Shown here: piece after piece, positions 17,638 to 26,638 of the stretch
Layout of the letters: the number at the start of each line of letters is the position of its first letter
Position numbering within the stretch: position 1 is the first letter of the stretch
NCBI RefSeq assembly: GCF_016785085.1
Contig: NZ_JAENHO010000006.1
Coordinates: 496,001-560,000, forward strand
Reading direction: 5' to 3'
DNA from: Paractinoplanes lichenicola
Lineage (GTDB): Bacteria > Actinomycetota > Actinomycetes > Mycobacteriales > Micromonosporaceae
DNA length: 64,000 bases
Made by a program: the position numbers and the translations under genes
The notes under the pieces: model-generated
Told to the model about the DNA's origin: nothing
What the model saw: only the letters and a program-made list of their open reading frames with translations
Databases searched by the model: none

Positions 17638-18197
17638 GCGGGAGGCAGCCGGTACGGCCGGGAGACGACCTCGACGTTGCTGAACCAGCTCGTCAGGTGG
17701 ATGCGGACCTCGGGCGTGCCGGCCACCCGGGGGACGGCGGCCAGGTGCATGTTGCGGCTGGAGAAGGCGACAGTGCCGCTCAGGTCGACCTCGACGCCCT
17801 CGGGGACGATCACCTTGAACTCGCCGAACAGGCTGGTGCCGGCGATCTCGATGACGTCCTCGCCGGTGAGCACCTCACGCAGGTCGAGCTCGGTCGAGCC
17901 GAACATCGTGAACACCTTGAGCCGGGGCGTGCGCAGCCGCCAGCGGCCCCGGCGCTTGTTCTCGCTGAAGATGGTGACGACCTGGTCGACCGTGCTGGCC
18001 GAGCCGACGATCGGCGTCCGGTCGAGCCCGGCGGTCGTCTGGGCCAGCTCCTCGGAGCTCTCGGCGGCCCAGACCGCGCCGACCCGCACGCTGAACTGCT
18101 CGAGCGTCAACCGGCCGTCGCCGGCCGCCTGCTGCAGCAGCTCGGCGGCACGCTCACGCTCGGGCTCGGACGGCGGCACTCGCATCGGTGTGGTCAC
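17634..18197 (-). CDS. DUF1707 protein with LiaF-like C-terminal domain
   Basis: A 187-residue soluble protein. The N-terminal 55 residues match the DUF1707 domain (PPSEPERERAAELLQQAAGD, then GRLTLEQFSVRVGAVWAAES). The C-terminal half (about 75-180) resembles the LiaF-type beta-helix domain: FTMFGSTELDLRE, EIAGTSLFGEFKVIVPEGV, HLTSWFSNVEVV. Such proteins are widespread in actinobacteria and some relatives sense cell-envelope stress; the exact role is unknown. TAGGAT (18205-18210 on this strand) lies 7 nt before the GTG, so translation is probably leaderless. The first three bases of that -10 are the stop codon of the upstream methyltransferase gene. Confidence 0.85.
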   Translation of the reverse strand: MTTPMRVPPSEPERERAAELLQQAAGDGRLTLEQFSVRVGAVWAAESSEELAQTTAGLDRTPIVGSASTVDQVVTIFSENKRRGRWRLRTPRLKVFTMFGSTELDLREVLTGEDVIEIAGTSLFGEFKVIVPEGVEVDLSGTVAFSSRNMHLAAVPRVAGTPEVRIHLTSWFSNVEVVSRPYRLPPA

Positions 18198-18207
18198 TGG
18201 AGTGATC

Positions 18208-18999
18208 CTAGGACTTGCGGGCCACGACGCCGTAGACCGCGACCTCGCTCGGGGCCGGCCGGGGCTCGGGTTCGCCCTCGGCCCGCCACTCGCTGACCGG
18301 CACGATGCCCGGCTCGAGCACCTCGAGCCCCTCGACCAGCACCCCGACCTCGGCCGCGGTGCGCACGAACGCGTCGAGCTGGCCCCGCGCCATCAGGGCG
18401 GCGAACCGGGCCCGCGTCTCCTCGTCGGCGTAGTCGGCCGTGCCGTTGCTGATCGCCACGTAGCTGCCAACGGGCAGCGCGTCGAGCAGGGTGCGCACGA
18501 TGCGGGCGGCCTCGGCGGTGTCCTGAATGAAGTGCAGCACCGCGATGAGCATGACGGCGACCGGCTGCCCCAGATCGAGGACCTCGCGCAGCGCGGGGTC
18601 GGCCAGGATCTTCTCGGGGTCGCGCAGGTCGGCCTCGATGTACGCCGTGCGGCCCTCGGGGGTGCTGGTCAGCAGCGCGCGCGCGTGCACCAGCACCATC
18701 GGGTCGTTGTCGACGTAGACGATCTTCGCGTCGGGCGTGATGCGCTGCGCCACCTCGTGCGTGTTGTTCGCCGTCGGCAGGCCGGTGCCGACGTCGAGGA
18801 ACTGCCGGATGCCGGCCTCCGCCGCGAGGTAGGTGACCGCGCGGCGGAGGAAGCCGCGATTTTCGACCGCGGTGATCCGGATCGTCGGGAAGTTCTTGGC
18901 GATCAGGTCGCCCGATTCACGATCGACGGCGAAGTTGTCCTTGCCGCCGAGCCAGTAGTTGTAGCGGCGGGCGGAGTGCACTCGCGTCTCGTCGACCAT
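18208..18999 (-). CDS. DUF574-type SAM-dependent methyltransferase
   Basis: A 263-residue protein of the actinobacterial S-adenosyl methyltransferase family (Pfam Methyltransf_19/DUF574). It shows the N-terminal signature SARRYNYWLGGKDNFAVDR, the SAM-binding loop FLDVGTGLPTANNTHEVAQ (about 68-86), VYVDNDPMVLVHA (about 93-105) and AVLHFIQD. These families are greatly expanded in Streptomyces-like genomes and their substrates are mostly unknown. TAGACT (19006-19011 on this strand) ends 6 nt before the ATG, indicating a leaderless transcript. It lies just downstream of the rhamnose operon but has its own promoter, so a metabolic link is not implied. Confidence 0.9.
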   Translation of the reverse strand: MVDETRVHSARRYNYWLGGKDNFAVDRESGDLIAKNFPTIRITAVENRGFLRRAVTYLAAEAGIRQFLDVGTGLPTANNTHEVAQRITPDAKIVYVDNDPMVLVHARALLTSTPEGRTAYIEADLRDPEKILADPALREVLDLGQPVAVMLIAVLHFIQDTAEAARIVRTLLDALPVGSYVAISNGTADYADEETRARFAALMARGQLDAFVRTAAEVGVLVEGLEVLEPGIVPVSEWRAEGEPEPRPAPSEVAVYGVVARKS

Positions 19000-19044
19000 C
19001 GTCGAAGTCTAATCCAAAGTGGATCAACGTTGGGGGCGCTTGTT

Positions 19045-20460
19045 TCAAACTTGGCGGAAATCGATGCCCAACAGCGAGGCGGCCGCCCGGTAATCGGCCG
19101 CGCGGTGCCCGAGCGAGAGCGACCAGTGGTGACCGACCCCGGAGGCGCTCCAGTCGTCGACCCACTCGCCGGGGTCGCGGCCGAAATCGACCCGGCTCGT
19201 GGTGTTGCCGATCGCCAGCAGCGGACCGTCGACCACGGTGCCCTCGCCCGCGATGAACGACAGCGAGCCGTCCCGATCCTGGCCCAGGCCGAGCAGGGTG
19301 ACCGGCCCCGGGCGTACGTCGAACTCGACCGACACGCCCCAGCCGCGCTTGCCGTGATAGACACCGAGACCGCGCAGCAACGGCTGTTTCGCGCTGACAG
19401 CCAGGTGGGCCGGGCCGTCGTGCCCCATCTCGACCACGTTGTCCTCGAAGTTCAAGGCCTGGATCTCGCAGAACGATCCGCCCGCCCCGGCGACCTGGGT
19501 GGCCAGCTGGGCCACGGTCGTCCGCAGCTCGTATTCGCCGGTGGCCGGGATGCCCCGCGCGGTCAGCAGCGACGCGCCCAGAATCATGCCGGCGCCCAGC
19601 CGCTCGTGCTGCTCGCCGGCCAGCCCGCGGTGGTAATAGGCCAGGCTGTCCAGGTCGAAGTCGTCGGCCAGCCGGTCCAGGCCGACCGAGACGCGGGCGC
19701 CCCAGGCGAAGTCCTCCTCCTTGACCGAGTCGTCCAGCACGAAGATCTTGCGGGCCAGGTCCATCCGCTCGGCCACCTCGTCGTCGGTCACGGCCAGGGT
19801 GCGCTCGCGCAGATCGTCGAACTCGAGCACCTCGACGTGGGAGCCGAACGTGGTGGGCAGCAGCGTCAGGTCGGTCGAGACGTCGAGCATGCCGGGATAG
19901 AGATGGCCCATCAGCCCGTGCCGCGCCTCGCGCAGCGCCGCCCGTACGCGGGCCGCAGTGATCCACTGCGAGATGCGCGCCCACGCCGACTCCTGCCGCA
20001 GCCAGCCGGTGACCGACCGGAACGGGATGCCGGCCCGGCGGAACAGGTTGCCGACCTCGGGCACCGGGCACTGCCCGCAGTAGGCCAGCCACGAGCCGGT
20101 GTCGAAGGAGGCGTGGTCCATCTTCTCGGTCGGCTGCAGGTCGATGACCAGCACCGGGCTGCCGGCCCGCTGGGCGATCGGCAGCACCATCGAGGAGGTG
20201 AGATAGGTGGTCAGGAACAGCACGATCAGGTCGCAGTCGGCCCGGCGCAGCTGCTCGGCGGCGGCCGTGCCCTCCTGCGCGTCCGAGATGAAGCCGACGT
20301 CGGTGACCTCGGCGTCCATCTCCTGAAAGCGCTCGGAGACATAGCGCGCGGATTCCTGCAGCTGGGGCAGCAGGTGCGGGAACTGCGGCCAGTACGTGCC
20401 GAGGCCACCGGCCACGAGCCCGATGCGGATCTTCCGGCGGGGTTTGGGGGTCAGGATCAC
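19045..20460 (-). CDS. L-fucose/L-arabinose isomerase-like sugar isomerase
   Basis: A 471-residue cytosolic protein. It resembles the fucose/arabinose isomerase superfamily: RIGLVAGGLGTYWPQFPHL at the start, then DLIVLFLTTYLTSSMVLPIA, PVLVIDLQPTEKMDHASFDTG and a C-terminal GHHWSLSLGH segment. Enzymes of this fold interconvert aldoses and ketoses with a metal ion. It is the last gene of the rhamnose minus-strand operon, its GTG overlapping the stop of lutC (GTGA). The dedicated L-rhamnose isomerase is encoded elsewhere (35845-37011), so this one may act on a second sugar, such as L-fucose, that could enter the same kinase and aldolase steps. Its substrate is inference. Confidence 0.82.
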   Translation of the reverse strand: MILTPKPRRKIRIGLVAGGLGTYWPQFPHLLPQLQESARYVSERFQEMDAEVTDVGFISDAQEGTAAAEQLRRADCDLIVLFLTTYLTSSMVLPIAQRAGSPVLVIDLQPTEKMDHASFDTGSWLAYCGQCPVPEVGNLFRRAGIPFRSVTGWLRQESAWARISQWITAARVRAALREARHGLMGHLYPGMLDVSTDLTLLPTTFGSHVEVLEFDDLRERTLAVTDDEVAERMDLARKIFVLDDSVKEEDFAWGARVSVGLDRLADDFDLDSLAYYHRGLAGEQHERLGAGMILGASLLTARGIPATGEYELRTTVAQLATQVAGAGGSFCEIQALNFEDNVVEMGHDGPAHLAVSAKQPLLRGLGVYHGKRGWGVSVEFDVRPGPVTLLGLGQDRDGSLSFIAGEGTVVDGPLLAIGNTTSRVDFGRDPGEWVDDWSASGVGHHWSLSLGHRAADYRAAASLLGIDFRQV

Positions 20461-21053
20461 GCTGTCTCCTCTACGAGGACGATGTGGAGGTTGCGGGGGC
20501 CGTGCACCCCCTCGACGCGGTTGAGCTCGATGTCGCTGGTCGCGGACGGGCCGCTGATCCAGGTCAGCGGGCGGCCGGGGGTCAGCCGGGCGATGGCCTC
20601 GGGCACCGACGCGACCACCTGGTCGGGGCGCAGCACGCAGATGTGCAGGTCGGGCAGGAGGGAGAGGATGCGGCGGCCCTGATCCTCTCCGGCATCCAGA
20701 ACGATTGTGCCGGTCTCGACCACTGCCACCGCGGCCGCCGTCACCACGCCGTCGGCGGCGGCGATCTGGTCCTGACTCAAACCGTCGTCTCGGATAAAAC
20801 GGACATTCCGCAGCCACGAATCGGGGAGGCTCGGTGGCACCACCACCGCTCCATCGCCGACGATCCGCTTTATCGTGTCCGAAATATCGGATGTGCGATG
20901 GACGACGGCCTTGTAGTCGATCAGCCGCTCGACCAGCAGGTCAAGATCCACGGGCGCCTCGCCGCGCCGATAGTCACGCGGGATCTCGGGCTGCTCCGGG
21001 GACTCCCCCAGCGCCTCCCGGATCCGCCGCAGAATCAGGTTCTTGCTGCTCAT
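20457..21053 (-). CDS. lutC: Lactate-utilisation protein C (LUD domain)
   Basis: A 198-residue LUD-domain protein, third subunit of the LutABC complex that oxidises L-lactate to pyruvate. It has the family features DGVVTAAAVAVVETGTIVLD, ILSLLPDLHICVL and TWISGPSATSDIELNRVEGVHGP. The start at 21053 (MSSKN) is chosen because it overlaps the lutB stop as ATGA; five more residues are possible upstream. The 3' end overlaps the isomerase gene. Its place after the rhamnulose-phosphate aldolase/lactaldehyde dehydrogenase supports use of lactate made from L-lactaldehyde. Confidence 0.93.
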   Translation of the reverse strand: MSSKNLILRRIREALGESPEQPEIPRDYRRGEAPVDLDLLVERLIDYKAVVHRTSDISDTIKRIVGDGAVVVPPSLPDSWLRNVRFIRDDGLSQDQIAAADGVVTAAAVAVVETGTIVLDAGEDQGRRILSLLPDLHICVLRPDQVVASVPEAIARLTPGRPLTWISGPSATSDIELNRVEGVHGPRNLHIVLVEETA

Positions 21054-22459
21054 CGCCCTCGCCACCAATCCCGGAACGACTCGGCCGGCGGCTCGGGCAG
21101 ATCACGGCTGGCCGCCCATCCGTTCAGCGGCGGTGGCAACCCCCGCCCGCGTTTGCCGAGCAGTTTCGACAGCTTGGCCGCCCGCTGCGCCCGCTCGTAG
21201 AGCTTCGGCCGGTCCATCGTGTACGCCGCCGCGGCCATCGCCGCCTTCTCCGACCGCGGATGCGGGGCCTGGTTGCGCAGGTGCACGAGGATCGACGGGA
21301 TATCGATCTTGACCGGGCACGCGTCGAAGCAGGCGCCGCACAGCGACGACGCGTACGGGAGGGACGCGTTGTCCTCGACGCCGGTGAGCTGCGGCGAGAG
21401 CACCGCGCCGATCGGGCCGGGATAGACCGAGCCGTACGCGTGCCCGCCGGTCCGCTCATAGACCGGGCACACGTTGAGGCAGGCCGAGCAGCGGATGCAG
21501 TGCAGCGCCTGCCGGCCCACCTCGTCGGCCAGCACCGCCGTACGCCCGTTGTCGAGCAGCACAAGGTGGAAGCTCTGCGGCCCGTCGCCGGGCGTGACCC
21601 CGGTCCACATCGACGTGTACGGGTTCATCCGCTCGCCGGTCGACGCGCGCGGCAGCAGTTGCAGGAACACCTCGAGGTCCTGCCACGCCGGGACGACCTT
21701 CTCGATGCCCATCACGGTGATCAGCGTGTCGGGCAGGGTCAGGCACATCCGGCCGTTGCCCTCCGACTCGACCACCGCCAGCGTGCCGGTCTCGGCGATC
21801 CCGAAATTCGCGCCGGAGACGGCCACCTTGGTCGACAGGAACGTCTCGCGCAGGTAGCGCCGCGCGGCCCCGGCCAGGTCGGGCGGGTTGTCGGTCAGCT
21901 CCGGGTCGACGCCGGGCATCTCGCGCAGGAAGATCTCGCGGATCTCGGAGCGGTTGCGGTGGATCGCCGGCACCAGGATGTGCGACGGCTTGTCGTGGCC
22001 CAGCTGCACGATGAGCTCGGCCAGGTCGGTCTCGACCGGGGTGATCCCGGCGTCCTCCAGGGCCTCGTTGAGCCCGATCTCCTGGGTGGCCATCGACTTG
22101 ACCTTGATGACCCGCTGCTCGCCGGTCTGCCGCACGAGGTCGGTGACGATCCGGTTGGCCTCGGTGGCGTCGGCCGCCCAGTGCACCACCCCACCCGCGG
22201 CGGTCACTCTCTCTTCCAGCTGTTCGAGCAGCCGGGGCAGATTCGCCATCGTGTACGCCTTGAGGGCCGACCCCGCCGAGCGCAGCTCCTGCCAGTCCGG
22301 CAGCTCCGCGATCACCCGGCCCGACTTGCCCCGGATGGTAGTGGTGGCGTGCTGCAGGTTGCGGCGCAGCTGCGGGTTGGCCAGCGCGACCTTCGCGGCG
22401 GCGGGGAACGGCTCGTCACCCCGCAGGTGCCCGACGCCCTTGGGTGCGTGCGTGCTCAT
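21050..22459 (-). CDS. lutB: Lactate-utilisation iron-sulfur protein B
   Basis: A 469-residue subunit of the LutABC lactate-oxidising complex. The N-terminal two thirds carries the LUD domain (KSMATQEIGLNEALEDAGI, SGANFGIAETGTLAVVESEG). The C-terminal part has two 4Fe-4S binding motifs, CIRCSACLNVCPVYE and CGACFDACPVKI. The start at 22459 overlaps the lutA stop (ATGA). The protein should pass electrons within the complex at the cytosolic side of the membrane. In this operon it would complete rhamnose breakdown by converting the lactate formed from lactaldehyde to pyruvate. Confidence 0.95.
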   Translation of the reverse strand: MSTHAPKGVGHLRGDEPFPAAAKVALANPQLRRNLQHATTTIRGKSGRVIAELPDWQELRSAGSALKAYTMANLPRLLEQLEERVTAAGGVVHWAADATEANRIVTDLVRQTGEQRVIKVKSMATQEIGLNEALEDAGITPVETDLAELIVQLGHDKPSHILVPAIHRNRSEIREIFLREMPGVDPELTDNPPDLAGAARRYLRETFLSTKVAVSGANFGIAETGTLAVVESEGNGRMCLTLPDTLITVMGIEKVVPAWQDLEVFLQLLPRASTGERMNPYTSMWTGVTPGDGPQSFHLVLLDNGRTAVLADEVGRQALHCIRCSACLNVCPVYERTGGHAYGSVYPGPIGAVLSPQLTGVEDNASLPYASSLCGACFDACPVKIDIPSILVHLRNQAPHPRSEKAAMAAAAYTMDRPKLYERAQRAAKLSKLLGKRGRGLPPPLNGWAASRDLPEPPAESFRDWWRGR

Positions 22460-23193
22460 GCCGTCGCCTCCGTACTCGCCAGGATCTCCGCCAGGTGGAC
22501 CGTTTTCACGCCCGTACGCAGCCGGGACAGCCCGCCGCCGATGTGCATCAGGCACGACGCGTCGCCGGCGGTGCAGACGTCGGCCCCGGTGTCGAGCACG
22601 TGCCGCATCTTGTCGGCGAGCATGGCCGTCGACGTGTCCGCATTCTTCACCGAGAACGTGCCGCCGAACCCGCAGCACTGCTCGGCCTGCGGCAGCTCGA
22701 CCAGGTCGAGCCCGCGCACCTGGCGCAGCAGCCGCAGCGGGCGGTCGCCGACCCGCAGCACCCGCAGCGAGTGGCAGGTCGGGTGATAGGTGACCCGGTG
22801 CGGGTAGTAGGCGCCGACGTCCTCGATCTTGAGCACGTCGATGAGCAGCTCGGACAGCTCGTACGTGCGGCTCGCGACCGCCTCGGCCCGGGACGCCAGG
22901 CCCTCCTGCCCGGCCTGGCGAGCGACCGTCGCGTGCTGGTGACGGATCGAACCCACGCAACTGCCCGAGGGGGCCACCACCACGTCACACGGCTCGAAGG
23001 TGCGCACGTATCGACGTACGAGGGGAAGTGCCTCTTTTTGATACCCCGTGTTGACGTGCATCTGGCCGCAGCAGGTCTGCTCGGGCGGGAAGACGACCTC
23101 GTGGCCGAGCCGTTCGAGCAGCTGGACGGTCGCCTTGGCCGCCGCGGGAAACATCGTGTCGGCCAGGCAGGTGGCGAACAACGCTATACGCAC
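22456..23193 (-). CDS. lutA: Lactate-utilisation protein A (CCG-domain oxidoreductase subunit)
   Basis: A 245-residue protein with two cysteine-rich CCG domains: EQTCCGQMHVNTGY (about 42-55) and EQCCGFGGTFSVKN (about 182-195). Each binds an iron-sulfur centre in this family (GlpC/HdrB/LutA). The GTG at 23193 is chosen because AGGAGG (complement of 23202-23207) lies 8 nt upstream; the frame stays open further into rhaB. It starts 5 nt after the rhaB stop, and the Shine-Dalgarno overlaps the last codons of rhaB. It should work with LutB and LutC on L-lactate. Confidence 0.94.
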   Translation of the reverse strand: MRIALFATCLADTMFPAAAKATVQLLERLGHEVVFPPEQTCCGQMHVNTGYQKEALPLVRRYVRTFEPCDVVVAPSGSCVGSIRHQHATVARQAGQEGLASRAEAVASRTYELSELLIDVLKIEDVGAYYPHRVTYHPTCHSLRVLRVGDRPLRLLRQVRGLDLVELPQAEQCCGFGGTFSVKNADTSTAMLADKMRHVLDTGADVCTAGDASCLMHIGGGLSRLRTGVKTVHLAEILASTEATA

Positions 23194-23198
23194 CGGTT

Positions 23199-24524
23199 TT
23201 ACCTCCTCGCGGGGTCGTACCGGACCACCTGCTGAGTGTCGCGCAGAACCGAGCGCAGCGCCGCCAGGTCGCCCTCGATCACCCCGGCCGCGCGCGCCTG
23301 CACCAGCAGGTTGCCGAGCGCGGTGGCCTCGACCGGACCGGCCAGCACGGGCAGGCCGCACGCGTCCGCGGTGAGCTGGCAGAGCAGCTCGTTGCGGGCG
23401 CCGCCGCCGACGATGTGCACCGCGTCGACGTGCCGGCCGGAGAGCTCCTGCGCCTGCTCGATCGCCTTGCGGTGAGCGACCGCCAGACTGTCCACGATGC
23501 ACCGGGTGAGCAGGGCCGGGCTCGCGTCGGCGGGCAACCCGGCCGCCCTGGCCACCCGATGGGCCATATTGCCGGGCGGCATAAAGCTCGGATCATCGAT
23601 GTCGATGACCACCGGTTTCTCGCGCGAAGCTCGCCGCAGAAGGTCGCCGATGTCGGGCGAGCCCCATTCGCGCATGCATTCCTGCAGCGGCCAGAGCCCC
23701 ATCACATTGCGCAGATAGCGGATCGTGCCGTCGACGCCGCCCTCGTTGGTGAAGTTGGCCTTTCGCGATTCCGCGCTCAGCACCGGACTTCCCAGCTCGA
23801 GCCCGACCAACGACCACGTGCCGCAGGAGATGTACGCGAAATTCTCCCCGGCGGCCGGCACTCCCACGACCGCCGACGCGGTGTCATGCGACCCGACCGC
23901 CACGACTTTCGCCTTTCCATACTCCCCGATCGTCTCGCCCGGTTGGCGGATCGGCGGCAGGCTCAGCCCCAAGCCCGAGGTCAAAGGCGCAGACCATTCC
24001 CGCGTACGCACGTCGAGCAAGCCGGTCGTCGACGCGTTGGTGTATTCGGCGCCGTTCTCGCCGGTCAGCCAATAGGCCAGCAGATCGGGGATGAGCAGCA
24101 GCTGCCGGGCGATCGCGAACTGCGGGCTCGCTTGTGCGGCAGCCAGCTGATAGATCGTGTTGAACGGCAGTTTCTGCAGGCCGTTGATCTCGTAGAGCTG
24201 CTCGTCGGAGATGTCGAGACGCACATTGTCGGTGCGGCTGTCGCGATAGTGCACGGGGTTGCCGAGCAGGGCGCCGCTCGCGTCGAGCAGGCCGTAGTCG
24301 ACCGCCCAGGAGTCGATGCCGATGCTGTCGACCGGGCCCGCCTTCTCGAGTCCTTCTCGTAACTCGCGATAGAGGCCCAAGATGTCCCAGTGCAAACTTT
24401 GGGTGCGCACCGGCTCGTTGGCGAAACGGTGCGTTTCTTCCAGCTTGATGCCTTTTTCGTGGACGCGGCCGACCATGACGCGCCCGCTGGACGCGCCGAG
24501 GTCGACCGCGGCAAAGGTCTTCAT
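23199..24524 (-). CDS. rhaB: Rhamnulokinase
   Basis: A 441-residue FGGY-family kinase that phosphorylates L-rhamnulose to L-rhamnulose 1-phosphate. N-terminal phosphate loop AAVDLGASSGRVMVGR (about 5-20), catalytic-region DSWAVDYGLLD (about 71-81), GSHDTASAV and C-terminal ATP-binding IVGGGARNELLCQL. The ATG at 24524 overlaps the stop of the aldolase gene by one base (TGATG); a GTG three bases earlier is the alternative. It lies between the aldolase-dehydrogenase and the Lut genes in a six-gene operon controlled from 26555-26640. Confidence 0.95.
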   Translation of the reverse strand: MKTFAAVDLGASSGRVMVGRVHEKGIKLEETHRFANEPVRTQSLHWDILGLYRELREGLEKAGPVDSIGIDSWAVDYGLLDASGALLGNPVHYRDSRTDNVRLDISDEQLYEINGLQKLPFNTIYQLAAAQASPQFAIARQLLLIPDLLAYWLTGENGAEYTNASTTGLLDVRTREWSAPLTSGLGLSLPPIRQPGETIGEYGKAKVVAVGSHDTASAVVGVPAAGENFAYISCGTWSLVGLELGSPVLSAESRKANFTNEGGVDGTIRYLRNVMGLWPLQECMREWGSPDIGDLLRRASREKPVVIDIDDPSFMPPGNMAHRVARAAGLPADASPALLTRCIVDSLAVAHRKAIEQAQELSGRHVDAVHIVGGGARNELLCQLTADACGLPVLAGPVEATALGNLLVQARAAGVIEGDLAALRSVLRDTQQVVRYDPARR

Positions 24525-26554
24525 CACCGGAGGAAGGCCGCGGCCACGCCGGCGTCGACCGGGATGTGCAGGCCGGTCGTGTGGGTGAGGTCGCCGCCGG
24601 TCAGCGCGAACACCGCGTTGGCCACGTGCTCGGGCAGCACCTCGCGCTTGAGCAGGGTGCGCTGCGCGTAGTACTCGCCCAGCTTCTCCTCCGGCACGCC
24701 GTAGACCGCGGCCCGCTTGGCGCCCCAGCCGCCCGCGAAGATCCCGGACCCCCGTACGACGCCGTCGGGGTTGATGCCGTTGACCCGGACGCCGTGGGCG
24801 CCCAGCTCGGCGGCGAGCAGGCGGACCTGGTGGGCCTGGTCGGCCTTGGTCGCGCCGTACGCGACGTTGTTGGGGCCGGCGAAGATCGAGTTCTTGCTGG
24901 AGATGTAGATGATGTCGCCGCCCAGGCCCTGCGCGACCAGGACGCGGGCGGTCTCGCGGGACACCAGGAACGAGCCCTTGGCCATCACGTCGTGCTGCAG
25001 ATCCCAGTCCTGCTCGGTCGTCTCGAGCAGCGGCTTCGAGATCGACAGGCCGGCGTTGTTCACCACCAGGTCGACGCCGCCGAACCGTTTTACTGCCTCT
25101 TGCAGGGAGGCTTTGATCGAGTCGGCGCTGGTCACATCCGCGGTCACGGCGAGGGCGACATCGCTGCCGCCGATCTCGTCCGCTGTCCTTTTTGCGGCTT
25201 CCGCGTCCCGGTCGGCTACGACTACACAGGCACCCTCAGCCGCGAGCCGCAGGGCGATCGCGCGGCCGATGCCCGAGCCGCCGCCGGTCACGTACGCGAT
25301 GCGGGTCGCCAGCGGCTTCGGCTTGGGCATGCGCTGGAGCTTGGCCTCCTCGAGCGCCCAATATTCGATGCGGAACTTCTCGGCCTCGTCGATCGGCGCG
25401 TACGTCGACACCGACTCGGCGCCGCGCATCACGTTGATCGCGTTGACGTAGAACTCGCCGGCCACCCGCGCGGTCTGCTTGTTGGCGCCGAACGAGAACA
25501 TGCCCACGCCGGGCACCAGCACGATAGCCGGGTCGGCGCCGCGGATGGCCGGGCTGTCCGCGGTGGCATGCCGGTCGTAGTAGCCGCGGTAGTCCGCGCG
25601 ATAGGCCGCGTGCAACTCCTTGGCCCGGGCCACGACCTCGTCGAGCGGGGCACCGGGGGCGGTGTCGAGCACCATCGGCTTGACCTTCGTACGCAGGAAG
25701 TGGTCGGGGCAGGAGGTGCCCTTCTCGGCCAGCTCGCCGAGCCGCTCACTGTTCACGAAGTCGAGGACGACGTCACTGTCCGTGTAGTGACCGATCTGTA
25801 CGCGATCGGTCGAGGCGAGGCCGCGCAGAACCGGGAAGAGGGCCGCCGCGCGCTCGTGTCGCTCCGTTTCGGACAGAGACTCGTGCACCTTGTCGCCGAA
25901 CGGTGCCGGGCGGCCGTTCTGCTCCAGATAGCGCGCGGCCTTCTCGATGATCTCGACCGAGTGGCGCTCGCACTCCTCGCTGGTCGCACCCCACGCCGTG
26001 ATCCCGTGGCCGCCCAGGACGACGCCGATGGCCTGCGGGTTGGCCTGCTGCACGGCGGCGATGTCGAGCCCGAGCTGGAAGCCGGGACGCCGCCACGGCA
26101 CCCAGAGCACCCGGTCGCCGAAGATCTCCTTGGTCAGCGCCGGCCCATCGGCCGCCGTGGCGATCGCGATGCCGGAGTCGGGGTGCAGGTGGTCGACGTG
26201 CGCGACGTCGACCAGCCCGTGCATCGCGGTGTCGATCGACGGGGCCGCCCCGCCCCGGCCATGCAGGCAATAGTCGAACGCGGCGACCATCTCGTCCTCG
26301 CGCTCGACGCCCGGGTAGGTGCGGGTGAGGGCCCGCAGCCGGTCCAGCCGGAGCACGGCGAGGCCCTTCTCGGTGAGGGTGCCGAGGTCGCCGCCGGAGC
26401 CCTTGACCCACAGCAGATCGGCCGGCTCGCCGGTGACCGGGTCGATCTCGGCGCCCTTGGCCGAGGTGTTGCCGCCTGCGTAGTTGGTGTTGCGGGGATC
26501 GGCGCCCAGCCGGTTGCTGCGCTCGAGGAGGTCACGGACTGCGGGGTTCGTCAT
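24524..26554 (-). CDS. rhaD: Bifunctional rhamnulose-1-phosphate aldolase / lactaldehyde dehydrogenase
   Basis: A 676-residue fusion. Residues 1-420 form a class II aldolase domain (NYAGGNTSAKG, HVDHLHPDSG with zinc-binding histidines, VLGGHGITAWG) that cleaves L-rhamnulose 1-phosphate to DHAP and L-lactaldehyde. Residues about 425-676 form a short-chain dehydrogenase (TGGGSGIGRA, NNAG, YISSKNS, YGATK) that should oxidise lactaldehyde to lactate. Fusions of this type (RhaEW/YuxG-like) are known in Gram-positive and alpha-proteobacterial rhamnose clusters. It is the first gene of the minus-strand operon. AAGGA lies shortly before the ATG. A perfect RhaR-type operator lies 31 bp upstream, between promoter and start. 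Confidence 0.95.
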   Translation of the reverse strand: MTNPAVRDLLERSNRLGADPRNTNYAGGNTSAKGAEIDPVTGEPADLLWVKGSGGDLGTLTEKGLAVLRLDRLRALTRTYPGVEREDEMVAAFDYCLHGRGGAAPSIDTAMHGLVDVAHVDHLHPDSGIAIATAADGPALTKEIFGDRVLWVPWRRPGFQLGLDIAAVQQANPQAIGVVLGGHGITAWGATSEECERHSVEIIEKAARYLEQNGRPAPFGDKVHESLSETERHERAAALFPVLRGLASTDRVQIGHYTDSDVVLDFVNSERLGELAEKGTSCPDHFLRTKVKPMVLDTAPGAPLDEVVARAKELHAAYRADYRGYYDRHATADSPAIRGADPAIVLVPGVGMFSFGANKQTARVAGEFYVNAINVMRGAESVSTYAPIDEAEKFRIEYWALEEAKLQRMPKPKPLATRIAYVTGGGSGIGRAIALRLAAEGACVVVADRDAEAAKRTADEIGGSDVALAVTADVTSADSIKASLQEAVKRFGGVDLVVNNAGLSISKPLLETTEQDWDLQHDVMAKGSFLVSRETARVLVAQGLGGDIIYISSKNSIFAGPNNVAYGATKADQAHQVRLLAAELGAHGVRVNGINPDGVVRGSGIFAGGWGAKRAAVYGVPEEKLGEYYAQRTLLKREVLPEHVANAVFALTGGDLTHTTGLHIPVDAGVAAAFLR

Positions 26555-26584
26555 GGTGTCCTTCGCGCCCTTTTGTCGATCGCG

Positions 26585-26596
26585 TGAAACGTTTCA
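26585..26596 (-). promoter_or_regulatory. LacI-type operator of the rhaD operon
   Basis: TGAAACGTTTCA is a perfect 12-bp palindrome. Apart from the central step (CG here, CA there) it equals the paired sites at 30593 and 30613 before the rhamnose importer. It lies just downstream of the predicted -10, so a bound LacI-family repressor would block elongation. This supports one repressor, the gene at 29372-30406, for both operons. Confidence 0.82.
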
Positions 26597-26608
26597 TAGA
26601 TTGCCGAC

Positions 26609-26638
26609 AGGTTACGGCGCAGTCCCACCAGCGGTCAA
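26609..26638 (-). promoter_or_regulatory. Predicted promoter of the rhaD-rhaB-lutABC-isomerase operon
   Basis: On the minus strand TTGACC (26638-26633) and TAACCT (26614-26609) are separated by 18 bp. The layout (TTGAC-N18-TANNNT followed 12 bp later by the operator) matches that of the importer operon at 30548-30604. Confidence 0.62.
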
